64,000 nt of DNA from NCBI RefSeq assembly GCF_029714205.1, contig NZ_CP121648.1:1550001-1614000 (forward strand), in the 5' to 3' direction. Source of the DNA: Methylobacterium sp. CB376. Lineage in GTDB: Bacteria > Pseudomonadota > Alphaproteobacteria > Rhizobiales > Beijerinckiaceae. The translations under genes were made by a program, and so were the position numbers. The notes beneath the pieces were generated by a model, which did no database searches, was not told the DNA's origin, and was given only the letters and a program-made list of their open reading frames with translations. This document shows, one piece after another, positions 1 through 9,155 of the stretch; position 1 is the stretch's first letter, and each line of letters begins with the position of its first letter.

Positions 1-433
1 CCCGCGCCCGCGCCTCGGTCGCCGCCAGGGTCTCCTCGCGGCGGCGGTGCGCGGCGATCAGGTCGAGCGACAGGCGCGTGAAATCCTGCGCGTTGCGGGT
101 TCCGCGCGCGATCAGCTCCGGTTCCAGCCACTCGCGCCCGAGCGAACCGATGCGCCCGAGGCGCCGCCCCGCATCCTCGCCCATGGCGCGCAGGGTCGGG
201 CCGCCGTCCGGCTCGCGCCGGCCGTGGCCGATCTCCGCCAGGAACGCGCCGCTCATGCGCTGCACCTCCTCGACCAGGGCGGTGCTCTCGGCGAGGAGCG
301 GGGTGGCCACCTCCGAGAAGCGCGACACGCTGGCATCGACCCGGCCGAGGAAGAGCAGCCCCACCGCCCCGCAGCCGCCGCAGAGGGCCGCCATGGCGAG
401 CAGGCTGACGAGAAGCTTGGTCCTGACGTTCAT
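1..433 (-). CDS. membrane-anchored sensor protein, N-terminal part only
   Basis: The gene is cut by the left edge of the window, so only about 144 N-terminal residues are visible. It starts MNVRTKLLVSLLAMAALCGG, with one hydrophobic segment at about residues 7-29. A long, charged, probably helical stretch follows and looks like the extracytoplasmic helical sensor of a chemoreceptor, histidine kinase or cyclase. No output domain is visible, so the class cannot be decided. It lies 42 bp downstream of the NHL lipoprotein gene on the same strand and is probably co-transcribed with it. A lipoprotein that feeds a sensor is plausible but is inference. Confidence 0.6.
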   Translation of the reverse strand, partial: MNVRTKLLVSLLAMAALCGGCGAVGLLFLGRVDASVSRFSEVATPLLAESTALVEEVQRMSGAFLAEIGHGRREPDGGPTLRAMGEDAGRRLGRIGSLGREWLEPELIARGTRNAQDFTRLSLDLIAAHRRREETLAATEARAR

Positions 434-475
434 CTGCCGCCCCGGCGGTCCATCACAGCCTCTCGGGAAGGGACC

Positions 476-1435
476 TCAGTGGCTCGGCGCGCCGACGCGC
501 CTGAAGACCTGGATGCGGAAGTTGCCGGTATCGGCCACGTAGACGAGGCCGGTGTCGCGGTCGACCAGAACCCCGTGAAGGTTGGAGAAGGCCCCGGGAG
601 CCGAGCCCGGCACGCCCCACATCCCGAGGAAACGGCCGTCCGGGCCGAGCACCTGGACGCGGCTGTTGCCGATCTCGCTGACGTAGACGTTCCCGTCGCG
701 GTCGAAGCCGAGGCCGGCTGGGGAGCGGAACTCGCCCGGCCCCGTGCCGGTCCGTCCCCAGACCGCGAGCAGCCGGCCCTCCGGGTCGAACACCTGGAGC
801 CGGTCGTTGCGCAGGTCCGTGACGAAGAGGCGGCCGTCGGGCGAGACCTTGGCGGCCTCCGGGGAGTCGAACTCGCCCGGCCCCGCGCCCCGGCGGCCGA
901 ACGCGCGGACATGCGCGCCGTCGAGGTCGAAGACGCTGACGCGGTGCGTGCCGGCCTCCGGCACGAACAGCCGGCCGCCATGGATGTCCATGAACTCCGA
1001 GCGCATCGTCTGTCCCGCGCCGGCCCCGTAGCCGCCGAAGGTGACCAGCCAGCGGAAGGCCGGATCGTACTTCTTGATGAACCCCGACGCGTGATCGGCG
1101 ACGAAGACGTTGCCGGCCTCGTCGACCGCGATGCCTTCCGGCCGTTCGAGATGGTGATCCTCGTCGCCCCTGCCGCCGAACCGGCCGAGGAATCGGCCGG
1201 TCGTCTTGTCGAAGGCCTGGACCCAGGCATGGGCGGCGTCGGTGGCCAGGATCCTGCCGTCCCGCGTGAGGGCGAGATCCTCGACATACTCGAATTGGCC
1301 CGCCTCCGTGCCGCGCGTGCCGATGCTCGCGATCGGCTCGAATTGCCAGGGGGTCCCGGACGACCGCGCGGGCCCGCCACCGCACGCGATCAGGGCGGCT
1401 GCGGCAAGCGTGCGGGCGAGGCGAGTCACGTTCAT
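476..1435 (-). CDS. NHL-repeat (six-bladed beta-propeller) lipoprotein
   Basis: The N-terminus MNVTRLARTLAAAALIACGG is a lipoprotein signal with lipobox LIAC, so Cys18 should be lipidated after export. The rest is about six NHL-type repeats, recognisable by recurring strings such as PEGIAVDEAGNVFVAD, PAGLGFDRDGNVYVSE and LHGVLVDRDTGLVYVAD, each followed by a [NSR]xRxQVF strand. NHL propellers mostly bind ligands or proteins, and no enzyme active site is apparent. The sensor gene follows 42 bp downstream. The repeats are clear; the partner and ligand are unknown. Confidence 0.85.
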   Translation of the reverse strand: MNVTRLARTLAAAALIACGGGPARSSGTPWQFEPIASIGTRGTEAGQFEYVEDLALTRDGRILATDAAHAWVQAFDKTTGRFLGRFGGRGDEDHHLERPEGIAVDEAGNVFVADHASGFIKKYDPAFRWLVTFGGYGAGAGQTMRSEFMDIHGGRLFVPEAGTHRVSVFDLDGAHVRAFGRRGAGPGEFDSPEAAKVSPDGRLFVTDLRNDRLQVFDPEGRLLAVWGRTGTGPGEFRSPAGLGFDRDGNVYVSEIGNSRVQVLGPDGRFLGMWGVPGSAPGAFSNLHGVLVDRDTGLVYVADTGNFRIQVFRRVGAPSH

Positions 1436-1742
1436 CGAGGGCGAACTCCGGCGTCGGTCGCGGCGGGGATGCGTGGATCACGCGGATCGTGGCAAGTTCA
1501 GCGTCGCGGACCGAGCGTCACTCCAGAACAATCGACGCCGAGAGCGGGCGTGGAGCGATGAGGCGGCACGAGAACGGCCAGCCTCGCTCTTGGAGGCGCT
1601 CATTCGTCTGGCCTGGAGCCGATCAATCCGCATTTCATTACAGCATCCGAACATATGCCGCAAGGGCACGCGGGTGCGAGGACAGTTCAGGCGCGTCACC
1701 CGCCGGTCCCGGATGCCTGACGGGGTGGGACGCCGGGCGGCC
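1436..1742. other. intergenic, no gene seen
   Basis: This 307-bp gap separates the NHL lipoprotein start from the chemoreceptor stop, both on the minus strand. It should hold the lipoprotein promoter. A slightly AT-richer patch near 1625-1655 is the only visible candidate. I see no coding sequence or hairpin that I would defend. Confidence 0.4.
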
Positions 1743-3203
1743 TCATCCCGCCTTGAGGAATTTCTCAACGCTGCCGCTGAGGTCGGCCGAGTGCTCCGCG
1801 AGATCGCCGGCGATCGCGCGGACCGACCCGGCCAGCTCCCCGGTCGAACTCGCGGCCGCCGAGACGCCCCCGATATTGCCCGACATCTCCTCGGTCGCGG
1901 CCGACTGCTCCTCGACGGCGCTCGCCATCGCCAGGGTGAGCTTCGACAGCTCGGCCACGGCCGTGGCGATGGTCTGGATCGCCTCGACGGCGTGGCCCGT
2001 CGAGGATTGGATGTCGGCGATCTGCCGGGTGATGTCGTCGGTCGCCTTGGCGGTCTGGCCGGCGAGCTCCTTCACCTCGCTCGCCACCACCGCGAAGCCG
2101 CGCCCGGCCGCCCCGGCGCGGGCCGCCTCGATCGTGGCGTTGAGCGCGAGCAGGTTGGTCTGGCTGGCGATCGACTTGATCATCCCCACCACCGCGTCGA
2201 CCTTGCGGGCGTCCTCGGCCAGCTGGCGGACGGTGCTGTCGGTCGCCTCGGCCTGCTGGGCGATCTGCTGGGCGCGCTCGGAGACGCGGCCGACCTGGCC
2301 GGAGATCTCGCGGATCGAGTCGTTCATCTGCGACGAGGCGGTGGCCACCGAGCTCGCGCGGTCGCGGGCATTCTCGGCCGAGCGGCCGAGCCCCTCGGAG
2401 GTGTGCTGCATGCGCTCCACGGCGTCGCGCAGGGCGCCGACGACCCGCGCGACGTCGTCCGCCATGCGCGCCTGGGCGGTGATGATCGACCAGGTCAGCA
2501 TCGGCCCCACATAGCTGCCGTCCGGGCCGTGGATCGCCGAGACGCGCAGCTCCAGCGTCTCCGGCCCCACCCGGATCTTGGTCCGGTACGGCAGGTGACG
2601 CGCGTCCTTCAGCATCTCGCGCTGATGGCGCGGGTTCTTGTGGAACACGTCGATCGAAGAGCCGATCATGTCCGCGATCTTCACCGGCAGGTACTGCTCG
2701 ATGGCGCCGAGCGTGCGCCGGGAGGTCTGGTTGAGGTAGTTGATCCGGAACTCGTTCTTGGGATCGGCCGTCATGACCGCGACCGGCATGTCGTCGATCA
2801 TGGTCATCAGGCGGCTGACCTCGTCCTTCTTGGCGGTGATGTCGGAACCCACCTTCAGGACCCGCTCGATCCGGCCGTCCGGCCCGAGCACCGGGTTGTA
2901 GCTCGCCTCCAGCCAGACGCGGTGGCCGGCCTTGTTGACCCGCTGGAACTCGCCGGAGTGGAACTCGCCGGCCTTCAGCCGCGCCCAGAACCCCGCATAG
3001 GCGGGGCTCCCCGCGTAGGCCGGCTCGCAGAAGATGCGGTGATGCTTGCCCCTGACCTCGTCCAGGCCGTAGCCGACCACCGACAGGAAGTTCGGGTTGG
3101 CGTCGAGGATGGTGCCGTCCAGGTCGAACTCGATGCTGGCGAGGGAGCGATTCAGGGCGTCGAGTCGGGCCTGGGCGGGGTTGTAGGTCTTCTGGCGGAA
3201 CAT
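1743..3203 (-). CDS. soluble methyl-accepting chemotaxis protein with two PAS domains
   Basis: A cytoplasmic chemoreceptor of 486 residues without any membrane segment. PAS domain 1 spans about residues 20-123 (it contains [20 protein letters not shown] and a PAC-like end [10 protein letters not shown]). PAS domain 2 spans about 128-240. The signalling domain fills the rest, and its CheA/CheW-contacting hairpin tip is visible at about 344-370 ([20 protein letters not shown]). PAS domains in such receptors often bind haem or flavin to sense oxygen or redox state; here the ligand is unknown. It stands alone with no che genes nearby, so it presumably works with a chemotaxis array encoded elsewhere. 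Confidence 0.95.
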   Translation of the reverse strand: MFRQKTYNPAQARLDALNRSLASIEFDLDGTILDANPNFLSVVGYGLDEVRGKHHRIFCEPAYAGSPAYAGFWARLKAGEFHSGEFQRVNKAGHRVWLEASYNPVLGPDGRIERVLKVGSDITAKKDEVSRLMTMIDDMPVAVMTADPKNEFRINYLNQTSRRTLGAIEQYLPVKIADMIGSSIDVFHKNPRHQREMLKDARHLPYRTKIRVGPETLELRVSAIHGPDGSYVGPMLTWSIITAQARMADDVARVVGALRDAVERMQHTSEGLGRSAENARDRASSVATASSQMNDSIREISGQVGRVSERAQQIAQQAEATDSTVRQLAEDARKVDAVVGMIKSIASQTNLLALNATIEAARAGAAGRGFAVVASEVKELAGQTAKATDDITRQIADIQSSTGHAVEAIQTIATAVAELSKLTLAMASAVEEQSAATEEMSGNIGGVSAAASSTGELAGSVRAIAGDLAEHSADLSGSVEKFLKAG

Positions 3204-3503
3204 GGTCGTATCCTTCGGGCCGTCCGCTCCGGGCGGACCGTCTCGCGCAGCCGTGGTGAGCCGGGGCCGGCCGGGCCGGTCCCCGACGGGCGGTCCGCGG
3301 GCCCGGCGCGGCGCGGCCCCGAAGCACGGGGTGCCCTGCCGGCGCAGGTCCGAGCCCGGGCTCGCCCGCCGCTCACCCTGCAGACGCTAGTGAGAAACCG
3401 TTAATTTCACCTTTCCGCGACCGGGATATACCTGTCTAGCAACGCACTCATGCGGATTAGACCTTGCGGTAGAGGTCTCGACCAATTTGACGGAATGCAA
3501 CTT
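3204..3503. other. intergenic, probable chemoreceptor promoter region
   Basis: This is the region upstream of the minus-strand chemoreceptor. The half beyond about 3380 is clearly less GC-rich than its surroundings (for example GAAACCGTTAATTTCACC and GGGATATACCTGTCTAGC), as expected for a promoter region. I could not fix a -35/-10 pair. No coding sequence is supported. Confidence 0.35.
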
Positions 3504-3797
3504 TTAGCAGCGTAAGGGTCTGGCCAATTGGCCGTCCGGGGGCTCGAGCAGCAGGGTCAGGAGCGGGTTGGGCAGCGGCGGGCCTGAACGATGGCGTGGA
3601 CGCGCTCGATCACTCCGGGACGCCGCAGCGCGCCACGAGGAGACCCGCCGGGAACTCGTCCTGGACCACGGGTCGGCGGCACCAGGGCGACGCCCGCGCC
3701 CAACCGCGCGCAGCCGCAGCATGGCCATGGCGTCGACCTCGGCGCGGATGACCGGCGCGCGCCAGGACGTGGCCGAATACGGGACCCGCTTGATCAT
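3504..3797 (-). pseudogene. frameshifted C-terminal remnant of a LysR-type regulator
   Basis: No single frame is a protein, but pieces of three minus-strand frames join into a recognisable LysR effector-domain C-terminus. The pieces, in order, are VPYSATSWRAPVIRAEVDAM with AMLRLRAV, then VVQDEFPAGLLVARCGVP, then VIERVHAIVQARR, then PNPLLTLLLEPPDG. In intact regulators this reads as the end of the second Rossmann-like lobe and the closing strand. At least two frameshifts are needed. There is no start, and no DNA-binding helix-turn-helix precedes it. It is a decayed gene and should not be functional. The family call is from motif memory only. Confidence 0.5.
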
Positions 3798-3903
3798 TCG
3801 GCGTCGCCACACAGTTCTTTTACAAAACAGAACGAAACCGCTCAATATTTGAATTTCCTGAACGCCGTGATCCGGCATACCTGAAGGGTCGTCCGCGCCC
3901 GGG

Positions 3904-4308
3904 ATGACCCCGATGTTCCGGCTCCTCGCTTGGATCCTCGCCGCCGCGCCGCTGCTGCTGCTGGCGGCCGTCGGTCGCCTGCCGGCCTCCCTCGCCGGTC
4001 CCTGCCCCGCGCGCCTGCTCCGTCTCGCGCGCGACCTGATCCTGCACGAGGCCTGCGAGCGCGCCGTGCGGCGGGAAATGATGAGCCGGCTCCTGGGATC
4101 CGCTCCCGGCGGCGGCCCCGCCCAGCACGCAGCCCTCAGCGACCTCGTCGAGAAGCGGTGGATCCACCTCGTGCGGATCACGCCCGAGGGGCGCCTCAGC
4201 CGCTACCGGGGCGGCGGCCTCTGGGAGCCGGACGCCGCCGCAGTCAGCGGCGTCCCCGAATCGGACGCCGCCGCGGCCGGGGGCGCGATCGAGGAGGCCC
4301 TGTCGTGA
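3904..4308 (+). CDS. hypothetical protein with N-terminal membrane segment
   Basis: A 134-residue protein beginning with a strongly hydrophobic segment at about residues 4-26, either an uncleaved signal anchor or a signal peptide. It continues with a short Arg/Leu-rich helical part and an Ala/Gly-rich tail. I do not recognise the family. An alternative ATG lies three codons downstream. Its stop overlaps the GTG start of the next gene by 4 bp (GTGA), so the two are almost certainly translated together. The Bat/MoxR operon follows, but a 122-bp gap makes co-transcription with it uncertain. Confidence 0.6.
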   Translation: MTPMFRLLAWILAAAPLLLLAAVGRLPASLAGPCPARLLRLARDLILHEACERAVRREMMSRLLGSAPGGGPAQHAALSDLVEKRWIHLVRITPEGRLSRYRGGGLWEPDAAAVSGVPESDAAAAGGAIEEALS

Positions 4309-4685
4309 GCGCCCCCCCGATGCCGGCCATCCAGATCCTGTGGCGGGACCCCGACGGGCCGCCCGGCGGCGAGACGCTCCTCGACCTCTTCGCCCGCCAC
4401 GAGATCGTCGAGGCGGATCTCGACGAGGCGATCGACCTGATCCTCGCCGATCCGGCGGTCGAGCGGATCGCGATCGGGGGCGCCTACCGGCTCGACATCC
4501 GCGCCGCGGTCGCCGGGAGCGTGCTCGCCCGCGCCGTGTTGTCGCGGCCGGACGCGTCCCGGGATTCCAGGCGGCAGGCCCTCCTCATCGCGCTGCTGCT
4601 GCATCGTCCCGAGCGGCTGCGGCCGGGCGAGGGCGCGCCGCCCGCCTCGCGAACACGTGTTGTCTTGGACTGGGGTCGGGATTGA
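4305..4685 (+). CDS. hypothetical protein coupled to the preceding gene
   Basis: A 126-residue protein when the GTG that overlaps the upstream stop by 4 bp is taken as the start; an ATG five codons later is the alternative. It has the soluble, acidic, helix-forming central sequence ADLDEAIDLILADPAVERIA and a hydrophobic helix LLIALLLHRPERL near residue 100. There is no signal peptide and no motif I recognise. The tight overlap suggests that it works with the membrane protein upstream. Confidence 0.55.
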   Translation: MSAPPMPAIQILWRDPDGPPGGETLLDLFARHEIVEADLDEAIDLILADPAVERIAIGGAYRLDIRAAVAGSVLARAVLSRPDASRDSRRQALLIALLLHRPERLRPGEGAPPASRTRVVLDWGRD

Positions 4686-4807
4686 CGCGTGAGGGAAGAC
4701 GCGGCCTCAATCCCCGCGAGAGCGGGCCGAGCGACAAGGCCCGCCCGAGGAGGCGGCCGGATGGTGGGGTGCGCGGGGCCACGAGCGATGCGCGGGCGCG
4801 GAACCCG

Positions 4808-5842
4808 ATGAGGAACGCGGACCTCCCCGGGCCCGGAAGCCCGGTGCCGCCCGACGAGGGGCAGGCCGCGGGACGGGCCGAGGGACGGGCGCTGCGCGAG
4901 CGCGTCCTCACCCTCCGGGCCGGGCTCGAGGAGGGGCTGATCGGCTGCAGCGGGCTCGTCGAGCGCCTGCTGATCGGGCTCCTCACCGGCGGCCACCTGC
5001 TGATCGAGGGGGCCCCCGGCCTCGCCAAGACCCGGGCGGTGAAGCGCCTCGCGGACGGGCTGCATACCGGCTTCGCGCGCGTGCAATGCACTCCGGACCT
5101 GATGCCGGCCGACCTCACCGGCACCACGGTGTGGCGGCCCGATGGCGGGCGCTTCGAGTTCCTGGCAGGCCCGCTCTTCCACTCCCTGGTGCTGGTCGAC
5201 GAGATCAACCGCGCCCCGCCCAAGGTGCAGTCGGCGCTCCTCGAAGCCATGGCCGAGCACCAGGTGACGGTGGCCGGCACCACCCATCCCCTGCCCGATC
5301 CCTTCATGGTCGTGGCGACCCAGAACCCGATCGAGCACGCGGGCACCTACCCGCTGCCCGAGGCGCAGCTCGACCGCTTCCTGCTGCACGTCGTCGTCGA
5401 GATGCCGGACGAGGCCTCCGAGCGGCGCATCCTCGACTTGGTCGAGGGGGAGATGAGCGCGGAGGTGGCGCCGATGCCCCTGCGCCTCACCGCCGAGGAC
5501 CTGCGCGCCGCCCGCGCCGCCGCCCTCCGGACCTACGTCTCCCCGGCCCTCAAGGACTACCTGGTGCGGCTCGTGGCCGGGACCCGTAGCGAGAGCGCGG
5601 CGCCCGACCTGCGCGCCGCGATCGAGCACCCGGTCTCCCCCCGCGGCACCCTCGCCCTGATGATCGCCGGCAAGGCGCGCGCCTACCTGCACGGCCGCGA
5701 CCACGTGGTGCCGGAGGACGTGGCGGCGCTGGCCGCCGACGCCCTCTCGCACCGCCTCGCGCTGACCTGGCGCGCCGCCGCCGAGGGCCAGACCGCCCGC
5801 GCCCTGGTGGCCGGGCTGCTCGACCGGGTGCGGCCCCTCTGA
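4808..5842 (+). CDS. MoxR-family AAA+ ATPase
   Basis: An AAA+ ATPase of the MoxR branch, 344 residues. It has Walker A GAPGLAKT, Walker B LVLVDEINRAPPK, the sensor-1 region VVATQNPIEHAGTYPLPEAQ and the C-terminal lid domain, all typical. MoxR ATPases act with von Willebrand A proteins as chaperone-like complexes that insert cofactors or mature partners. The first in-frame ATG after the upstream gene was taken as the start. The six genes that follow are on the same strand with at most 11 bp between them, forming a MoxR-Bat operon. The nearest named relative by gene order is the mxaR part of the methanol dehydrogenase maturation cluster, but no mxaF or mxaI is present here. Confidence 0.93.
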   Translation: MRNADLPGPGSPVPPDEGQAAGRAEGRALRERVLTLRAGLEEGLIGCSGLVERLLIGLLTGGHLLIEGAPGLAKTRAVKRLADGLHTGFARVQCTPDLMPADLTGTTVWRPDGGRFEFLAGPLFHSLVLVDEINRAPPKVQSALLEAMAEHQVTVAGTTHPLPDPFMVVATQNPIEHAGTYPLPEAQLDRFLLHVVVEMPDEASERRILDLVEGEMSAEVAPMPLRLTAEDLRAARAAALRTYVSPALKDYLVRLVAGTRSESAAPDLRAAIEHPVSPRGTLALMIAGKARAYLHGRDHVVPEDVAALAADALSHRLALTWRAAAEGQTARALVAGLLDRVRPL

Positions 5843-5853
5843 GGCCTCCCGCC

Positions 5854-6774
5854 GTGGCCCGCCCCTCCCCGCCCGACGATCCCCTGGCGCAGCCCGGCGT
5901 CGCGGTCGACGCGGCCGCCCTGATGGGCCTTCGCCACCTCGCCCGCCGGGGCGGCGGCCTCGCCACGCGCAGCCTCGTCGGCCTGCCGGGCGGGATCGTG
6001 ACCCGGCGCCGCGGTCGCGGCTCCGAGCCCGACGACGTGCGCCCCTACGCGGAGGGGGACGATGTCCGCCACATCGACCGCAACGCCACGGCGCGGACGG
6101 GCGTCCTGCACACGCGCACCCACCATGAGGAGCGCGACCGGGCGGTGGTGCTGCTGGCCGATTTCCGGCCCTCCATGCTGTTCGGCACGCGGCGGGCCCT
6201 GCGCTCCGTGGCGGCGGCGGAGGCGCTCGCCCTCCTGGGCTGGCGCATCGTGGAGGATGGCGGGCGGATCGGCCTCGTGGTCGCCTCGACGGAGGCGGAG
6301 CCGGTGGTCCTGCGCCCGACCGGCGGCGGGCGCGGCATGGGGGCGCTCGCCGGCGCCCTCGCCCGGGCGCACGCGCTGGCGCTCGCCGCGCCCCCGGCGC
6401 GGGACCCGCCCCTGCTCGCCACCCTCGCCCGCGCCCAGACCCTGCTGCCGGCGGGGGGACACCTCGTGATCGCGAGCTCCCTGGATGAACCCGGAGAGGG
6501 ATTCGCGGCGGCCCTGACCGCGCTCGCCGAGCGGGTCTCGCTCAGCCTGATCCTGGTGAGCGACGCCTTCGAGCGCGCCCCGCCCCCCGGCCTCTACCCC
6601 TTCGCCACGCCGGACGGGCGCCGGGGCACCGCCGCGGCCGGGCGCGCCGCGCCGCCGCCCGACGACCGCCTCTCCCGCTGGGCGCGGGCCGGGCTCGAAG
6701 GCGTGCGGCTCGACAGCGAGGGCGGCCCGGAATCCTTCGCCCCGCTGATGGAGCGCCTCGATGCCGTGCTGTGA
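5854..6774 (+). CDS. DUF58 domain protein
   Basis: A 306-residue protein starting at GTG 11 bp after the MoxR stop. The DUF58 signature is present at about residues 54-84 (RGRGSEPDDVRPYAEGDDVR, then HIDRNATAR), followed by a vWA-like fold region with ADFRPSML in the position of the metal-binding strand. DUF58 proteins nearly always accompany MoxR ATPases and are thought to link the ATPase to membrane vWA proteins. It overlaps the next gene by 14 bp. It corresponds by order to MxaS/BatA-upstream proteins of other bacteria. Confidence 0.88.
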   Translation: MARPSPPDDPLAQPGVAVDAAALMGLRHLARRGGGLATRSLVGLPGGIVTRRRGRGSEPDDVRPYAEGDDVRHIDRNATARTGVLHTRTHHEERDRAVVLLADFRPSMLFGTRRALRSVAAAEALALLGWRIVEDGGRIGLVVASTEAEPVVLRPTGGGRGMGALAGALARAHALALAAPPARDPPLLATLARAQTLLPAGGHLVIASSLDEPGEGFAAALTALAERVSLSLILVSDAFERAPPPGLYPFATPDGRRGTAAAGRAAPPPDDRLSRWARAGLEGVRLDSEGGPESFAPLMERLDAVL

Positions 6775-7243
6775 CGACGGCGCCGCGCCGGCGCTGCGCG
6801 CGGCGCTCGCCGACCTGCGCGGCCTGCACGCGCCTCCCGACCCGGGCGGCCTCGACCTCGCCGTCCTGGCGGCGATCGCGCTCGGCCTCGCGCTCGCCGC
6901 CCTGGCGGTCGCGGCGCGGCGCTTGATGAGCCGGCAAAGCACCCCCGTGCGGCGCGCCGCTCTGGCCGACCTCGCCGCCGCGCGCGGCCTCGACCCGCCC
7001 GCGCGGCTCTTCGCGCAGGCGCGCCTCGTGGCACGCCTCGCCCGGGCGCTCGGAGCGGAGGACGGGGTGGGCGGGCGGTCGCCCGAGGACCGGGCCGTCG
7101 CCCTCGACCGCCTGTTGCGCACCGATTTCTTCACCGCGGGGCCCGGCCGGGCGCTGACCCGCGACCTCTACGCCCCCGCCGCGCCGGACCTCGACGCGGT
7201 CGATGCGGGGCTGACGCGGCTCCTTTCGCGGATCCGGGCCTGA
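6761..7243 (+). CDS. DUF4381-like membrane protein
   Basis: A 160-residue protein with a single membrane span at about residues 32-52 (LAVLAAIALGLALAALAVAA). The cytosolic, Arg/Ala-rich helical domain holds RLFAQARLVARLARALG and LDRLLRTDFF, like DUF4381 proteins. These sit between DUF58 and the first vWA protein in many Bat operons, exactly as here. The start overlaps the DUF58 gene by 14 bp. Sequence similarity is weak outside the helical repeats, so the family call rests partly on position. Confidence 0.7.
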   Translation: MPCCDDGAAPALRAALADLRGLHAPPDPGGLDLAVLAAIALGLALAALAVAARRLMSRQSTPVRRAALADLAAARGLDPPARLFAQARLVARLARALGAEDGVGGRSPEDRAVALDRLLRTDFFTAGPGRALTRDLYAPAAPDLDAVDAGLTRLLSRIRA

Positions 7244-7245
7244 CC

Positions 7246-8235
7246 ATGGCCTCCCTCCTCGGCGCCCTCCTGCCCGGCGGCTTCGACTTCGCGGCGCCCC
7301 TCGCCCTGCTCCTCCTGCCGCTGCCCCTCCTGGTCGCCCGCCTCGCGCCGCCGGAGCGGGCGGGCGGCGCGGGCGCGCTCCTGGTGCCGGACTCGATCAT
7401 CGGCCGGATCGGCCGGGCCGAGGATCTGCGCGCGGCGGCCCGGCGGCGCCGGCTCCTCGCGGGACTTCTCTGGACCTGCCTCGTGGTCGCGCTCGCCGGG
7501 CCCCGGCTGGTGCTGCCGGCGACGGCCCTCCCGGCCTCGGGCCGCGAGATCATGCTGGCCCTCGACCTCTCGGGCAGCATGGAGCGGGTCGATTTCTCGA
7601 TCGACGGGCGCAACGTCTCCCGCCTCGCGGCGGTCAAGCAGGTCGGGGCGGACTTCATCCGCCGCCGGGCCGGCGACCGGATCGGGCTCGTGATCTTCGC
7701 CGACCAGGCCGACGTGGCGGCCTCGCTCTCCTTCGACACCGCCGCGGTGGTGCACGCCCTGGAGGAGGCCCAGATCGGCCTCGTCGGCCGCTCGACCGGC
7801 ATTGGCGACGGGCTCGGCCTCGCGCTCAAGCGCCTCGACGCCGCCACGGCGCGGGAGAAGGTGGTGATCCTGCTCTCGGACGGCGCCAACAATGCTGGCC
7901 AGACCACGCCGCACGACGTGGCGGGCCTCGCCCGCGACCTCGGCATCCGGGTCCACACCATCGCGCTCGGGCCGCGCGACCTCTCGGACGCGGACGGCGA
8001 CCCCGACGTGGTCGATACCGAGGCCCTGCGGGACGTCTCGGCGACGAGCGGCGGGCGCTTCTTCCGCGTGCGCACCACCGACGACCTCGCGGCCGTGGCC
8101 GATGCCATCGACGAGGTCGAGGGCGGCCGCGCCAAGGCGCCGCCGGTGCCGCTGCGCCGCGACCTCTGGCCCTGGCCGGGCGGCCTCGCCCTCCTCACCG
8201 CCCTCTCGCTGCTGCTCGCGAGGCGCACGGCATGA
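7246..8235 (+). CDS. BatA-like von Willebrand factor A membrane protein
   Basis: A 329-residue protein. Two N-terminal membrane segments (about residues 14-32 and 70-92) are followed by a vWA domain with a complete metal-ion-dependent adhesion site: DLSGSM, the Thr in RSTGIGDG and the Asp in LLSDGANN. A C-terminal span lies at about 308-325. This is the BatA layout: membrane-anchored, with the vWA domain between the spans. BatA-type proteins are proposed to interact with the MoxR ATPase and the BatB partner. It overlaps the next gene by 4 bp. Confidence 0.9.
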   Translation: MASLLGALLPGGFDFAAPLALLLLPLPLLVARLAPPERAGGAGALLVPDSIIGRIGRAEDLRAAARRRRLLAGLLWTCLVVALAGPRLVLPATALPASGREIMLALDLSGSMERVDFSIDGRNVSRLAAVKQVGADFIRRRAGDRIGLVIFADQADVAASLSFDTAAVVHALEEAQIGLVGRSTGIGDGLGLALKRLDAATAREKVVILLSDGANNAGQTTPHDVAGLARDLGIRVHTIALGPRDLSDADGDPDVVDTEALRDVSATSGGRFFRVRTTDDLAAVADAIDEVEGGRAKAPPVPLRRDLWPWPGGLALLTALSLLLARRTA

Positions 8236-9155
8236 GCGACGCCCTCACCCTCCTGCGCCCCTGGTGGCTCCTCGCCCTGCCGCTCCTCGGCCTCCTCGCG
8301 TGGCGCGCGGCGTTCCGGGCCGCCCCCCTGGGGGATTGGGTGCGGGCGATCGAGCCGCGCCTGCTCGCGGGCCTGACGGCGCGGGGCGCCGTCCTGCCCG
8401 GGCGGCGGCGGGCGGGCCAGGCCGCCCTCCTGGCCACCGCCGCCCTCCTCGCCCTCGCCCTCGCCGGCCCGGCCGTGCAGCGCGGCGACGCGGCGGGATT
8501 CCGCAACCTCGACGCCACGATCCTGGTGATGGACCTGTCCCGCTCCGTGGCCGAGGGCGGGCGGCTCGACGAGGTGCGGGGCGTCGCCCAGAGCCTCGCC
8601 GAGGCGGCCGGCACCCGGCAGGTCGCTCTCGTCGTCTACGCGGGCGACGCTTACCTGGCCGCGACGCCCACCACCGACCGGGAGGCCCTCGGCACTATCC
8701 TGTTCGCCCTCGACGGCGCCACGGTGCCGGACCGCGGCAGCCGCCCGGCCCGGGGCCTCGCGCTCGCCCGCCGCACCCTCGCGGAGATGGGCGCGGTCGG
8801 GGCGGACGTGGTGCTGGTCTCCGACGGGGGCGGCGTGGACGAGGCGGCCCGGCGCGAGGCGAGCGGCCTGTCGGGCGACGGCCACCGCCTGCACGCGCTG
8901 TTCGTGCCGACGCCGGCCCTGCCGCCGGAGGCGCCCCGGCCCGACCGGCCCGCCCTCGACCGCCTCGCCGCGGCGGGGGGTGGCGTCGCGGCCGACCTCG
9001 ACGCGCCCGCCCCGGTCCTCGGCGCGGTCGGCGAGACCGCGGCCCGGCACCTCGCGGACGGGGGCCTCGCCGTGCTGGCCTGGCAGGATCTCGGGCGCTG
9101 GCTGCTCCTCGGGGCGCTGGCGCCCGCCCTGCTGCTGTTCCGGAGGGGGGCCTGA
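8232..9155 (+). CDS. BatB-like von Willebrand factor A membrane protein
   Basis: A 307-residue paralogue of the preceding gene. It has membrane spans at about residues 11-28 and 62-82, a vWA domain from about 95, and a C-terminal span at about 288-304. Its metal site is altered: the first loop reads DLSRS rather than DxSxS-M, and the third keeps LVSDGGG. It may therefore bind metal differently from its neighbour. The gene overlaps its neighbours on both sides (4 bp and 1 bp), which implies translational coupling. Confidence 0.87.
   Translation: MSDALTLLRPWWLLALPLLGLLAWRAAFRAAPLGDWVRAIEPRLLAGLTARGAVLPGRRRAGQAALLATAALLALALAGPAVQRGDAAGFRNLDATILVMDLSRSVAEGGRLDEVRGVAQSLAEAAGTRQVALVVYAGDAYLAATPTTDREALGTILFALDGATVPDRGSRPARGLALARRTLAEMGAVGADVVLVSDGGGVDEAARREASGLSGDGHRLHALFVPTPALPPEAPRPDRPALDRLAAAGGGVAADLDAPAPVLGAVGETAARHLADGGLAVLAWQDLGRWLLLGALAPALLLFRRGA

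Noticed and set aside
47..1561. A 504-codon plus-strand open frame opposite the sensor and NHL lipoprotein genes
   Set aside because: It is a shadow of the minus-strand genes: its composition is Arg/Ala/Glu-rich without domain signals, and the antisense proteins show clear NHL repeats and a lipobox.
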